A DNA stretch of 64,000 bases from Cycas panzhihuaensis (GCA_023213395.1 CM041465.1:16554001-16618000), one strand, 5' to 3'; shown: positions 21,530-32,405, counted from the stretch's first letter. Program-made: numbers and translations. The notes: generated by a model from the sequence alone, not told the origin.

Positions 21530-22033
21530 ACTACTCTGATACCAAATGTTGGAAATAATGTTTGCAGGACTATGCTCTGATACCAAATGTAGGAAATATA
21601 ATACACAAGGAGAACATGGCAGAAGATATAATAAACTCCAATATATTCAAAACAACAGTATTGCATCAAATATTCAATACAAATCTATGTAACAATGTAG
21701 TAATGTAGATTGATGTTGCACAAATGAACTATGAGAGTGTTATAGCATTGTCTTCAATCCATTATTGTTGAGAGCATGACAAATATCCTCAAAGGAGGTA
21801 GTGTCTAAAGACACCAGGGTTGTACACCCCATAATATAAATAGTTTGGGAGAGGAGGGAAACTCCTCAATCCCTAAATTTAAAATAATAATAAAATAATA
21901 TTAACTTAACTCAAATGAAACTAACTCAACTTACCTTAACTTACCTACATGTGTTTTAGCATCACATGTGTAAATTGAGGTGCACAATCTTGGTAGGTAA
22001 GAGGGAGTTGAGTGATGACATTACACTCCAACA
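21530..22033 (-). repeat. Left LTR of non-autonomous element, inner piece
   Basis: Continues the LTR begun at 15464 after the chromovirus; with the outer piece it totals about 527 bp. It ends ACTCCAACA and contains two primer-like boxes (ctctgatacca near 21534 and 21575). From 21588 it aligns base for base with 27338-27783 (446 bp each). The copies differ mostly by transitions. A minus-strand TATA-like box CTATTTATATTA is at about 21830-21841. Confidence 0.8.
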
Positions 22034-22790
22034 TTCTCCCCCTTAATGTTAGCATGAACACTTGTATCTTTTCCTTGAACCTATAGAATTGGTACTTGAA
22101 AAAAACTTTAAAATTCTGATCTTGATCTTTATCAACTATTCTCACCCTTATAGCCACATATGCCTCTTTATCATAGAATGATGTAGAAAAACTATAAGTA
22201 GATGAAACTTGATTCAAATATAAATGAATAGCTATAATTTTGACTTTATCAACTGGAACATTAAGAAGGCTTTGAACTTGAACTTTTGTAATCTTTATGC
22301 TTTGAACAACTATCATATCATCAGGTTTATTCTTTGTCATATCATCAGATTCATTCTTCGTTATGTCATAAGATTCATCTTCATTCTCCCCCTCAAATGG
22401 AGAATCAAATCCTTATGCAACAAGGTGGTCCTGCATTTGGTTTGAATCTTCATTGGTTTTGTCATCATGATCTACCTATTCTGTGACCTGTCTCACATGC
22501 TCATTAAAAATTTCATCAAATACATTGGGGGTATCTCTCCCATAAATAGAAATTAATAAATCCCAAATAGACTTAGATGTTGTCAAATCACATACCTTTG
22601 AAAAAATTTCATCATTCATAGTACAAAACAATAAACCTAATGCTTTATTATCCTTTCAAATATATTCTTTAATGCTAACATCATAATCATGTTGCAAATA
22701 TTTCCCCAAATCATGTTTAATAAAATAGTTTCTCATAGTGTTATGCCATTGTGCAAAATTTTGGCCATAAAAAATAAGAAATTGAGTCAT
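21945..22790 (-). pseudogene. gag: Copia-type gag-like frame of non-autonomous element
   Basis: From ATG 22788-22790 one phase runs to a stop at 21945, interrupted by three stops: TGA 22656-22658, TAG 22476-22478 and TAA 22413-22415. The start matches copia gag: MTQFLIFYGQNFAQWHNTM, the F-x-G-x-N-x-x-x-W pattern. Then ALGLLFCTMNDEIFSKVCDL and TTSKSIWDLLISIYG follow, as in the UBN2 gag domain. An acidic region with a short tandem repeat (DITKNESDDMTKNKPDD) follows, and no zinc knuckle is seen. The frame enters the LTR by about 90 bp. No protease, RT or integrase follows, so gag is the only element protein. Confidence 0.75.
22036..22046 (-). other. Polypurine tract of non-autonomous element
   Basis: The minus strand TTAAGGGGGAGAA abuts the 3' LTR TGTTGGAG. 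This typical copia polypurine tract fixes the element's orientation. It lies inside the overlapping gag-like frame. Confidence 0.85.
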
Positions 22791-24290
22791 TTTATCAAAC
22801 AACTTTAGTATGTAGAATGAATATGCTTTAACAAGTTAAAAATATCAATAAATCAATGAATATATATAATTTTAAATGCCCTTTTGAAAGTCAATCAACT
22901 AGGCATAATAAGAAAATAATCTTTTTAAAAATGATAAAAGAACTTTTCAATATAGGCACGTCTTTCAAATAAACTTTGAGATAAAGGGAATATAAGAGCA
23001 CATATAAAGATATTTTGCCTTGATAATAGTGTAAAATGCTAAAAATGAAATATATAAAAGTATTTTTCACTTTGAGAAAATAAGAAAATAAAGAAATTTT
23101 TAATAAAAAATTAATATGCTCCTTAAAAGAAGGTTTGAATGATAACCTTAGGTTTGAGGGATTCAAAAGTATATTAAATAATATCAGAATGATATAAAAC
23201 TTTATGAGTATAAAGATAAACAAAATATGAACCCAACGGAATAGACCGTTCTAAAAACGGGTTCCTAGACATTAAGTTTTAGTGAATCAAAAGTACAAGC
23301 CTCGTTTTGAGGCTAAATAAGAGCAGGGGGTCAAAATGCTAATAAAATACTTATAGAATGTTGTAAGGTGATCAAATATTATTTATAAAATTGTTCAATA
23401 TACTTTCAATTGAAAATTTTTGAAAAATATATTAAAAAATGTGTAAAAATAACAGATTTGAGGCAATATGGTACCTCAAATTTAAATGATTTGAAAATTA
23501 GGAAAAATATGTCAAAATGTATAAAGAAGTATGTCAAATCGAAGAGAATTGAGTCAGCTTCCCAACGAAGCTAACAGAATTGAAATCTGATACAGAATAG
23601 AAAAGTTATAGCAAAAATGGTAACAAGTGTCTTTATGTAAAATGTTAAGAAACAAGCTAAAAACAACTAAATCCCACTTTTAGGGATTAAAATACTAATG
23701 AAAATGAATTTAAAAAATTAAAATAAGAAGTAGGTATTGAAGCTTGTAGAATGTAGATTGCTATAGAAGAAATCTGGGCAAAAAATAATTTACCAGTAAT
23801 AAATTACGGCCAGTTCTAAAAATGATTTTGTTAAAAGTGTGAAAAAGGCTAAAAATTTGAATGTCTGACGTTAAAATTGGCCAAAACAAGGTCAAATTAG
23901 CCCCAAATTGGTCATATGATTAGTCAAAATTGGTGTACAGAAAATTTCTGATCTAACGGAGGTGGTTTCGTTAGAAACTGATGCTTCAGAAAAGAGTTAT
24001 GATAAAAAAAAGGCCAATAACCCTATAAACAATAAAAAATTCAAAAAAATAAAAAGAAAAAGGATTATAAAAACTTGTTAGCGCCCTTTTGAGAGTAGTT
24101 AATGGTCATATAATGACTAGATAGAACTGGGGGCTAGGAATTTAAACCCTTAAAACCTTGGATTTAAAAACTTATACAATAAATTTTAATTTTTTAAAAC
24201 TTGATGTTCAAAACTATATATAAAAGTACAAACCTGTTGGCACGCCGAATTATAAAATCAAGTTGGGATTATAGATCTGCACAATTAAAA
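22791..24290 (-). other. AT-rich leader of non-autonomous element
   Basis: 1.5 kb of strongly AT-rich sequence without an open frame that shows a domain. It is upstream of gag in element orientation. I see nothing else in it. Confidence 0.5.
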
Positions 24291-24424
24291 TGAGTCGGTA
24301 CTAAGATCGTTGTTATCACGCCAATATTAATGATGCCGCTGTTATTACGAAGATGCTGTTACCTAGTTGCGCGCGCCAATACTAATGACGCTAGACGGGA
24401 AGAGAGACGTTGTGACCTAGCTGC

Positions 24425-24620
24425 GCACCAACGCGCCAATATCGATGGAAAGAAGCCACCACATGAGCTAGTTGCGTGCCAACATGCCAACCAATATCGA
24501 TGGAAAGAAGCCACCACGCGAACTAGCTGCGTGCCAACGTGCCAATATCGATGGAAAGAAGCCACCACGCGAAGACGCTGCTACAAAGAAGCCACCACCA
24601 CGCGAAGATGCTACTGTTAT
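24425..24620 (+). repeat. Minisatellite in leader
   Basis: Three to four imperfect copies of a roughly 50-bp unit containing ccaatatcgatggaaagaag, ccaccac, and an actagctgcgtgccaac-type end. Unit starts lie near 24437, 24491 and 24542, with a shortened copy after 24580. GC content is far above that of the surrounding leader, suggesting origin outside the element. ORFs through it are repeat artefacts. Confidence 0.7.
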
Positions 24621-24643
24621 TACTAGCTGTGCACTATTAATAA

Positions 24644-24972
24644 AGCCAACACACGAAGACCAACTGCGGGAGAAATGCTAAATGGACTACGTGGGGAAAT
24701 GAACCATATGAACAACGTGAACAGCTGAGTAGAATGCCAAACGAAGTGCATGGGAAAGAACGTTATAGATATCACGTTCAATGGGAAAAAAAATTAGACG
24801 GGATTCCTACGAATACAGATAAGATTTTAATAGTCAGTTGATGTCAAGTGGGATGAATAGAGACTTGCCAAGTAGGGGAGGCTATGGTGGAAGAGGTGGT
24901 TGGTTCAGAAGGGAGACGTATGGGAGAAATAGTGCATTTGAGGCACGTCAGTTTAGAGATAATGTTGAGTAA
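24644..24972 (+). pseudogene. Unidentified host-like coding fragment with RGG motif
   Basis: Two adjoining open stretches on the strand opposite to the element look coding. The first (24644-24841) includes EQLSRMPNEVHGKERYRYH and WEKKLDGIPTNTDK. The second (24841-24972) in another frame reads RGGYGGRGGWFRRETYG near its middle, an Arg-Gly-rich motif seen in RNA-binding proteins. Codon-like composition and mixed polar content differ from the AT-rich leader. I do not recognise the gene. It may be a transduplicated host exon with one frameshift, and it lies next to the Iojap-like fragment. Confidence 0.35.
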
Positions 24973-25162
24973 ATCTCTGCGAATGGTAGGGTTTTAGATC
25001 AGCCTAGAGAGTGGAAAGGGGAGAAATGCAAAACGCTAACGGCTAAGTGAAGATTGTGTTGAATTTCAAGTTGATCGACGCCAAAGAAGGAAGTGCCAAC
25101 AAAGGAGGAGGATAGATTCAGACGGTCGTGGATTCAAGTTCAGCAAGCCGGCTCTCATCAAG

Positions 25163-25411
25163 ATGATGGCACAGGTTGTATTTACAAATCCTAATCAGAG
25201 GCCACCTAGAGTTGAGGTAGATGAAAATGCAGACAGCTTATCACTTGCTGTAGCTCTAACAAAGGCTACAAGTGATGTGAAGACAGTTGATATTCAACTT
25301 TTATTTATAAAGACTTTAATATACTTAACACACTTCTTCTATATAAGTGTTGTAATTGCACTTGGACTTGGAGAACAAACTATTTATCATATGAAAAAAC
25401 TTGCTGGGTGA
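25163..25411 (+). pseudogene. Iojap/RsfS-like gene fragment
   Basis: Residues 12-45 or so read RPPRVEVDENADSLSLAVAL, then TKATSDVKTVDIQLLFIK and LIYLTHFF. This resembles the N-terminal part of the ribosomal silencing factor domain (Iojap, RsfS; oligomerisation domain family), which in plants acts on plastid or mitochondrial ribosomes. The usual catalogue pattern is an acidic lead-in, ALA-x-AASE-like helix, DI-x-VL-x-VK strand and WT-x-FF; several of these are visible. Similarity stops after about residue 55, perhaps at an exon end. Only a fragment is present, antisense to the retroelement, with no flanking exons. It is most likely a captured piece, not a gene. Identification is from memory of the family, not a search. 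Confidence 0.5.
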
Positions 25412-26600
25412 AAGTGAAGCTAAGAGGCCAATCAATAATATCTTTTGAATACACAGGGATGCAGGGCCAGATTTCTTATTGTTTGTTCAATTTTGCTTGA
25501 AAGAACTTGGGTGGAGTTGGTCTGGACCAATTTGTACTACTTATTTAGGTCTTTTTATTTTTATTTTCTTTTCTTTTAAATTACAAGATGTTTTAATGTT
25601 GTTTAGAATATCTAATTAAGTGGGAATGCTTCCCAAGAAAAGAGGATGACACGATATGTAGTCGGGCATGTTGAAGAAGTGGTTCCCTCTTTGATCATGC
25701 ACTTTCATATGTAGTCACCTGAATGTTTACCATATAGAATTTAGATAAAAGAGAGATCGACTGTAAAGTTGAATACAAATCAACTACCAAAACAAGAAAG
25801 CACATTGTGCTTATCTTGATATAAAATGAAGAAAAAATTTAAAAAATCATATATTTGTACAAAAAAATGTTGGTTTTTGTTGAAAAGGAATATATATTTG
25901 TATCTGAGATTTTTAAATGTACTGAAATAGAAATGGGCATTCAAAGAGATTGAAGTGTGTTTGCTATGGGATACTACAGATTGGGATTAGGTTCAATGCA
26001 TGACAAAGAATTTGTATGATAGAGGGTTTTATCTGAGTAACTCACCCAATCACTGGAAAGATTCTATGTGGTATTCTTACAAAAAAATGAAGATTGTGCT
26101 AATTTATAATTTCAGCAAATTCTTCAATTTGTTTTGAATATGAATATGGACAAATCTATTCTAAAATCAATTGAAAAAAGGTAATTATTTGTATATGCAC
26201 AGAGATTTTACAGAAATTTTTTCAAATAATAATAGTAAAACAACTTAATGGAGCAATATACTCATATAAGAGAGTCACAATATTGATAAATTTTTCAAAT
26301 ATTTCGAAGAGAATATATCATAAAAAATGCTTATATATTTGTATTTGAAAAATTTTCAAAGGAATATATTAAGTAGATATATAAAATGTGTAAATATGAA
26401 AATGGTACTAAAGAACCTGGAAAAAGTTGTAGTTGATTTTGTAGCTAAAAATAAGCTTCAAAAGTTTCTAGTAGACAAATCTTCTTCCTCACATGTCGAA
26501 TATAGGTAGGTCTACTATAACAAATGATTTGGTGGGTAGAATATGCACCCAAAAGCTACAGGTCTATAAAAAACTTGAAAATATAGTAAAAAATATAATG
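25412..26600. other. AT-rich leader, nothing recognised
   Basis: Continues the leader of the non-autonomous element. A 60-codon plus-strand frame at 26327-26509 shows no domain. Nothing supportable is seen. Confidence 0.45.
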
Positions 26601-26604
26601 AAAA

Positions 26605-27000
26605 ATATAGATCTGAAATGAAATACAATAGATCTAAACTAAATGTAATAGTAAATGCTAAAAAAACTTGATAAAATAAGTAGATCTTAAGCTAAATAAT
26701 GTAAATCTGATGTGAGTATAGCAGATCTATAGCCAAATAATTACATATCTGAACAAATATACCAGAAAATAGTGAAAAACTTGCTGAAATAAGTAGATCT
26801 ATAATAAAAAATAGCAGATCTGAAGTAACAAATTATAGATCTTTGAAGAAAACTTGTATGAGTCTTGCTTGCAGCTGAAAACCTTCATAGATCTGAGAAA
26901 AAAACTTGAGTAAATGTAACTTACTATTGATCTCCTTCACAAATCTTTGAAAAAGTATAGCTTGTAGTTGAAATCCTTCATAAATCTACACAAATCTGTG
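26605..27000 (-). repeat. Dispersed AGATCT-containing repeats in leader
   Basis: The word agatct or a one-base variant appears about every 30-50 bp (for example near 26610, 26630, 26684, 26727, 26806, 26837), usually in an (aa)tagatctgaa context with aaaacttg between. It looks like a decayed tandem array close to the primer site. No function can be assigned. Confidence 0.55.
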
Positions 27001-27202
27001 AAAAATCTGAAAAAAACACTTGTTATATTATAAAAACAACTCAATAATGAGCAAATCTTAATGAAAAATATATAAAAACTTGCTGAAATTTTTTCAGAAA
27101 ATAAATATAGCTAATAGTTCTTTCTTGTAAGAAAATTTGCCGTAGAATGCCAATAAATCCTGTTGCTCTTCTTCAAAACTTCAAGAGCCAAGAATTATGC
27201 GT

Positions 27203-27334
27203 CCTCTGATATCAAATCTTGGAAATAGAATGTAACTAAACTACTCTGATACCAAATGTTGGAAATAATGTTTACAGGACTATGCTCTGATACCAAATGT
27301 AGGAAATAGAATGTAACTAAACTGCTCTGATACC
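27203..27334 (-). repeat. Array of tRNA-Met primer-like boxes at the LTR edge
   Basis: Four boxes begin with ctctgat at 27204, 27244, 27285 and 27325, spaced 40, 41 and 40 bp. Each is followed by (ac)caaat and then a copy of the LTR start (TNTTGGAAAT or TGTAGGAAAT). The outermost box, cctctgatatca (27203-27214), is where the primer site should lie if the LTR begins at 27217. The other three are inside the LTR. The left LTR has two such boxes. Confidence 0.75.
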
Positions 27335-27783
27335 AAATATAAGAAATATAATACACAAGGAGAATAGGGCAGAAGATATAATAAACTTCAATATATTCAA
27401 AATAACAGTATTGCATTAAATATTTAATACAAATCTATGTAACAATGTAGCAATGTAGATTGATGTTGCACAAATGAACTATGAGAGCTTGATAGCATTA
27501 TGTTCAATCCATTGTTGTTGAGAGGATGATAAATATCCTTAAAGGAGGCAGTGTCTAAAGACACCAGGGTTGTACACCCCATAATATAAATAGTTTGGGG
27601 GAGGAGGGAAACTCCTCAACCCCTTAATTCAAAATAATAATAAAATAATATTAACTTAACTTAAATGAAACTAACTCAACTTACCTTAACTTACCTACAT
27701 GTGTTTTAGCATCACATGTGTAAATTGATGTGCACGGTCCTGGTAGGTAAAAGGGAGTTGAGTGATGACATTATACTCAAACA
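27217..27783 (-). repeat. Right LTR (5' LTR) of non-autonomous element
   Basis: A 567-bp LTR, 40 bp longer than the left one because it has one more primer-box unit. It keeps the sequence aactaaactactctgat across the site where the chromovirus inserted in the left LTR. It starts TCTTGG (mutated TG) and ends CTCAAACA. Confidence 0.78.
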
Positions 27784-28161
27784 TTTAATAGATTAAAAAA
27801 ATGTATAAAATGAAAAATAAATTAGGGTCACTTGAATACTTATAGATAAAGTTATTGCTATTCAAAGTTGAAGAACTAAATCTACCTTCAAGATAGCTGA
27901 TAAAAAATAAGTAAAAATTAAGTATGCTATAATCCTTTCTTTATAGTGCCAAAATCCATAATTTGACCACTCAAGCTTTGAAGGATAAGTCAATTTGTCT
28001 TAACTTTGCTATTGTTTCATGAATATTTTTTTAATATACATCTTCAAACCCATTTACCTGCTTGTAAGATGATTGAGTATAAGAGAAACTTGGCTAAAAA
28101 ATTGATTAACATGATCTTCACCTCACCATAGTAGCTTGGATTCAACTTTATTTTGATACCA
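27784..28161 (-). other. Possible copia leader remnant
   Basis: AT-rich, with no open frame. At its right edge attttgatacca (28150-28161) is a degenerate tRNA-Met primer site read on the minus strand, directly followed by TGAGAAAATAAGTAGGAGG, which looks like the start of a copia LTR. So this may be the leader of an otherwise lost minus-strand element. Weak evidence. Confidence 0.3.
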
Positions 28162-28732
28162 TGAGAAAATAAGTAGGAGGATCTAACATGAGTTCATTTA
28201 TATTAAAATACCAAGAATATATTCTAAATATCAAAGAATAAGAGCAAATATATACAACTGAGATGAACATATGCAACAAGTAAATTTGTTACATCCTGTG
28301 GCTCTATTTCAGTAGAGCTTCCACATATTAAATCAACCAATGTATAAACTATAGGGTAAATGCTTAATATGTAGATAATACACCCCATATTTACAATGAT
28401 TTAATTGGTCCATATGTCGGCACAAGCAGTGGACCTAACCAATCTTTACAATATGATTAAATTACATAAAAGTGTCACCTAAAATATAAGTCACACATAT
28501 ATACAAATGATTATAATGTAATGAAGGGTCATTACAAGTTTTATAGTACTTTCATAATTTGAGATTATATTTATAAATAGACCTTGTAGCCTCTAAGTAT
28601 TCTTAGAAACTCACACTTGTAATCATGGTTTTATTGTAGTTTTTATCAATATATTAAATGTAAACATAGTTGATTACATTCTATCAGTTATAAAAACTAA
28701 ATAGCAAAAGTTATGTAATATAGAAGATTAAA
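28162..28732. repeat. Possible copia LTR sequence
   Basis: LTR-like: TG start next to the primer-like box, a TATA-type TTTATAAATAG near 28573 on the plus strand, and ATTACA followed by a TTCTATCAG remnant near 28675-28685 that could be the primer site of the plus-strand copia element starting at 28733. I found no partner LTR, so assignment to either strand is open. Confidence 0.3.
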
Positions 28733-29174
28733 ATAGCCAATATCTTAGCTCTAAAAGGATTAATAAAAATAGTTGAAAGTAAGAAAACTAAGATAATTTT
28801 GATAAACCTTTAAGCAACAATGACTACTAGAATGTCTACTAAAGAGACCTCTATAACTTTAATAGTTACAACTAAAGATGTGAAAGACTAGAAGGATTAA
28901 GATCAAGAGACACCCATAATTATTGGTTTGTCTATTATAGTTGAACTTATTCCATACCTATAAGGCAAAATAACATTAGTAAAGGTATGGAAAACACTAA
29001 AAGATCTATATAAAGTAAAGAATAAAACTAGAGTTTTATACCTTAGAAATCAATTATATACTTATAAAATGATAATTAATGATTTTATCTTTATCCATTT
29101 ATAAAGACTTAAGAAGATTAGAGATAAGCTAATTATCATTAGTAAGAAAGTTAAGGAGGGAGAACTTATGAGCA
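28733..29174 (+). pseudogene. gag: Copia-B gag, 5' part
   Basis: The frame starts near 28733 (ANILALKGLIKIVESKKTK) with ATA in place of a start. It includes IIIGLSIIVELIPYL, VWKTLKDLYKVKNKTRVLYL and RNQLYTYKM, the usual copia gag UBN2 pattern, and LKKIRDKLIIISKKVKEGEL. There are at least five stop codons. It is cut after ELMS by Tat-2 at 29174; the frame resumes at 50625. Confidence 0.7.
29170..29174. repeat. Target-site duplication of Tat-2 (left copy)
   Basis: gagca precedes the TG of the left LTR; gagaa follows the right LTR at 50620-50624. One mismatch. The reading phase of the interrupted copia-B gag is restored when one copy is ignored, which supports the assignment. Confidence 0.7.
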
Positions 29175-31014
29175 TGTTTCCAACCAGTCAAGAATGGATT
29201 GGGTGCCACCACATAGGTGAGATTAAGTGTACATTTTGTCCCTTACATTTTATTGCATCTTTATAGTTATTGTGGTACATGATACTTGTATGCTTGTATA
29301 CTTGTTTAATTGCTTGGATTGTTAGCTCAATCCCCTTACCTGTATGTGTACTCTTACCTATGATGATTACGACTCTAGTCTAATGGTATTATTGAGATCT
29401 AGTAGTAAGCCCTAATTGGAAACAGGTCTCTCACGTGCCTCCATAACTTAGCTTGAGTGACTCTTGGCTTGTTTTATACCTTCTTATAACATCTTTCCCC
29501 CTTTGTTATACCTCACCTATCTTTTTGGTCTGCCAAGGATAGTCTATTAACATCCCTAGAGGAAAGATACCCCCTTTTATTAGTCATTCTGTATGAGGCC
29601 TATTTGTAAATTACATTGATGTTAGTTGCTTAGGCTTCATTTACACCTCAACATCCTTGATTACCATTGTTTATAAAGTTATGGCTTATTTTGATGGGTT
29701 TCTCACATATTTCTACCATTGTTTAGCTTGTGAAATGACCCAAATCTAATTTATTGACCTCTAAGAAGGAATTTAAGGCCCTTAGCAGTCAATCCCCCTC
29801 TATGTTTCATTGATATTTTCCAGCATTTATCAAATTTTATCAATTTCTATAGTTCTATTATTGCCCCACCTAGTTTTTCGTCTACCATACCTCGATAATT
29901 GCACCCTATTTTTATATTTATGACACCACTAATACATTCATGGTGTCATTAATATATTCATAGTGTGACTATTACGAGTTTAGAAGCTGGTAGAAATGAC
30001 TAAATTTGCATTTAATACAGTCCTAACATGAGATCTGGCCTCCAGACTAGCCTAGATCATGGCCTAATGGTCCCAAGAGGCCAATAGAACTCAAAGACCA
30101 AAATTCAAACTCATTATTGATCATCTACAATGAGGATTCTTCACTATTGACCTCTCTTCCAAGCTATTTTCTGTACTACTCTTCTCTATACACATAGGGC
30201 ATCCACAAATAACATTTTTAATAAGCAAGCAAGAGAAAACTAGCACTTCGAAGGTAAGAGATCGTCCCCAATCTTCTACCATAGCCAAGGAGACACTTCC
30301 CTTCATCATCAAGGATTTCTTCTCCAAAAGCTTACTTCCTCAACAAAATTCTCAACTTCCACATATATTCTCTCCTTCCAAATGGGTAAGCCCATTTTAG
30401 TTTAGTTTTTTCTTACCAATATCTTTATTTTGCTATGGTTATCTCACCATTTTCTATGTGTTTTCTTGGATCTATTATTTAAAGCTAATTTCATAGACAT
30501 TTAGTGGATTTTCTTGTGTGAATTTGGAGGCAACACCTCCCTTTTACTATAAAACCATTATTTCACCCTCAACCACTAGTTAATGGTAAGTGGAGTGCTT
30601 GACCAACCAAAGGAGATTGTAGGAAGGTTAATAGGCTTGAGTTCCAACTCCAAAGACCACCATTTGCTTGGGTAAACCCCTCCACTAAGCTATAAAGCAT
30701 CTTACTATACTTTACCATAGGTAGTGCAACATTTTTAGCTGTAAAACTTGCAACATACTTTTGTGACTTGATCTCCTACCTCAAAATAACAAACCAAATT
30801 TCCACTTAAGTGTGAGGTACTTATAGCCATTTGGGAGACATCACCCTATAAAGGAGCTCCGCCATCATGAGGCAACTCTCCTCTCCTTTTCTCCCTATTT
30901 CTCTTAATAGTTGCATAGTGAGGTTGTAAGCAACAAAACCAATATTTGATTTTAGTTTCATTGTTGTACATTAAAAACATATATATTAATAATATTTCAT
31001 TTAAAGGAGTGTGT

Positions 31015-31050
<36 letters not shown>

Positions 31051-32379
31051 TAGCTTGTAGAGAGGTCTCATATCCCTTGTGTAGGTTAAAGACCACTTCA
31101 CAAACTAAGCAACACCTTATAAAAGGTAAGACCACTTCCTAATAGTTGTTGTTTATTTCTAGTTTATTACTTTATTTTCTTTTGCCTTATGCATTTGTTA
31201 ACTTAGAGTTTGGGAAAGATAAGGAAATCCCACTTAGAATTTAAGGAAGGTAAGGAAGTCCCTCTCTTCACCTTCAACAACATCCATAATAACAAAGGAA
31301 GTAATGTCACTGGCAAGGGAGATATATGAGGGAGAGCTGTGCTATGCCACTAAACATCACAGAACTGGGTGCACTTCATTAAAATCCCCCTCTTCTTGCC
31401 CTTTTCCCCCTTTTCCTAAAAGAGAAATTTACAAAAAATAAAAGTATTTGTTTCTTTCCTTTCATGCATATGCATCTCATGTAGGAGAAAAGCATAACAT
31501 AGGCAATCTATGTTTCCTTTTTCTCTTACATTTAAAAAGGAGATTTTGCATCCTCCCTTCTTCCAACCTTGCATGATGCATGTGAACAAAAATTCTTAAA
31601 GCATTACAAACACCTTTTACATAAATAGAAAATGTAGTTGCATATTGTTTTCCATTTGTTACATTAAAGGAAAAACTTAGTTGAAAAGTGATAGTTGTAA
31701 CATTCTCTCATTATTTCTTTCTTGCATCTTGAACCTAACTCTTAGATGAAAAGGAAAGAAGAGTGATAGAGAGAGAGATAGTGAGTTGTATATTTATTTC
31801 CCATTCATTTTATTTTATAGACCTCACACCCATTGCCCCATAAAACTAAACCACATTATAACAAAAACAATAAACTTAAACACCAGTTCTCCTCTCTATG
31901 CAACCCAAGAAGGGTATACAACTTAGTTGTAAATAAATGGCTACTACATTCTCTCCTTATTCCATAATTAACACCCAACACCCTAACCCATAAAGGTAAT
32001 TCTTTAGGACATAAACAAACCATCCCAAACCATTTTTCCTTCAACTCATTCCATTACTTCAGCCTCCTTTCTCAAAAGGAGCTTTGCTTTCTCTATTATT
32101 TCCTTTATGAAAGGAAATCTATTATCTCTTCCTTTCCTCTCGAGGATAGGAGAGCTTTGCTTAAAATACTTGATAACTTAAGGATACTACCCCTTCTTAT
32201 TCTATTCATCATTTCTAACCCTTTAAAGTAGAAAGAGGCTATGCATTGTCGTGTTCCTCGAATCTTGTATTCTGGTATGTGGACACCCTTTGAGGGTGAC
32301 CTTGACCTACCTTATACCTCTAAGCCTTGCATATAATCAAAGCATAATATATCCTCCTACCTTTATAGGTGTAATTCCA
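29175..32379 (+). repeat. Tat-2 5' LTR
   Basis: About 3205 bp, TG (TGTTTCCAACC) to CA (AATTCCA). It aligns with 40209-42826 plus 50069-50619. Both copies carry the same internal landmarks (tctccttccaaatggg, tgagaggcaattt-type words) with moderate divergence. ORFs inside are not conserved. Confidence 0.85.
31010..31048 (+). repeat. (GT)n microsatellite in Tat-2 5' LTR
   Basis: About 19 GT units with one interruption (gtgtgtgtatgtgtg). The same LTR position in the right copy is occupied by TA- and GATA-rich repeats. Confidence 0.95.
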
Positions 32380-32380
32380 C

Positions 32381-32405
32381 TGGTGAACATATTAGGGAAT
32401 GCCAA
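32381..32405 (+). other. Tat-2 primer-binding site
   Basis: The LTR ends TTCCA, a C spacer follows, then TGGTGAACATATTAGGGAAT. Compared with Tat-1 (TGGCGACCATACTGGGGACT) the spacer is identical and the differences are mostly C to T or G to A. Same primer tRNA type; identity unknown. Confidence 0.65.

Larger units (their letters stand above)
15464..27783 (-). mobile_element. Non-autonomous copia-like element (gag only), interrupted
   Basis: The ends are TGTTGGA (15464) and, before 22033 and near 27783, TCCAACA-type sequence, perfect terminal inverted repeats of an LTR. Without the nested chromovirus it is about 6.3 kb. The left LTR is split at 15491/21530 and the right LTR is 27217-27783. A polypurine tract adjoins the left LTR and tRNA-Met primer motifs adjoin the right LTR, so the element reads on the minus strand. 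The internal part has a copia-type gag-like frame, no pol, and a 4.4-kb leader holding foreign gene fragments. This resembles the terminal-repeat-with-GAG class. Flanks tacaa/tttaa are only a poor TSD match. Confidence 0.75.

Noticed and set aside
21530-22033. Tandem elements sharing an LTR, because primer-like boxes lie outside the 446-bp LTR block on the left
   Set aside because: Perfect TGTTGGA/TCCAACA ends show that the boxes are part of a longer LTR (527 and 567 bp), so one element with an LTR-internal array explains everything.
22891-23223. 110-codon minus-strand hydrophobic frame
   Set aside because: Phe/Ile/Leu-rich because of AT-rich sequence; no family pattern and no support from a second copy.
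24425-24620. CRISPR-like spaced repeat
   Set aside because: Units are adjacent and variable with no unique spacers, and the window is plant DNA. It is a minisatellite.
28162-28732. Firm call of a copia LTR
   Set aside because: Only one edge and a degenerate primer-like box were seen; no partner LTR or TSD, so it is kept at low confidence.
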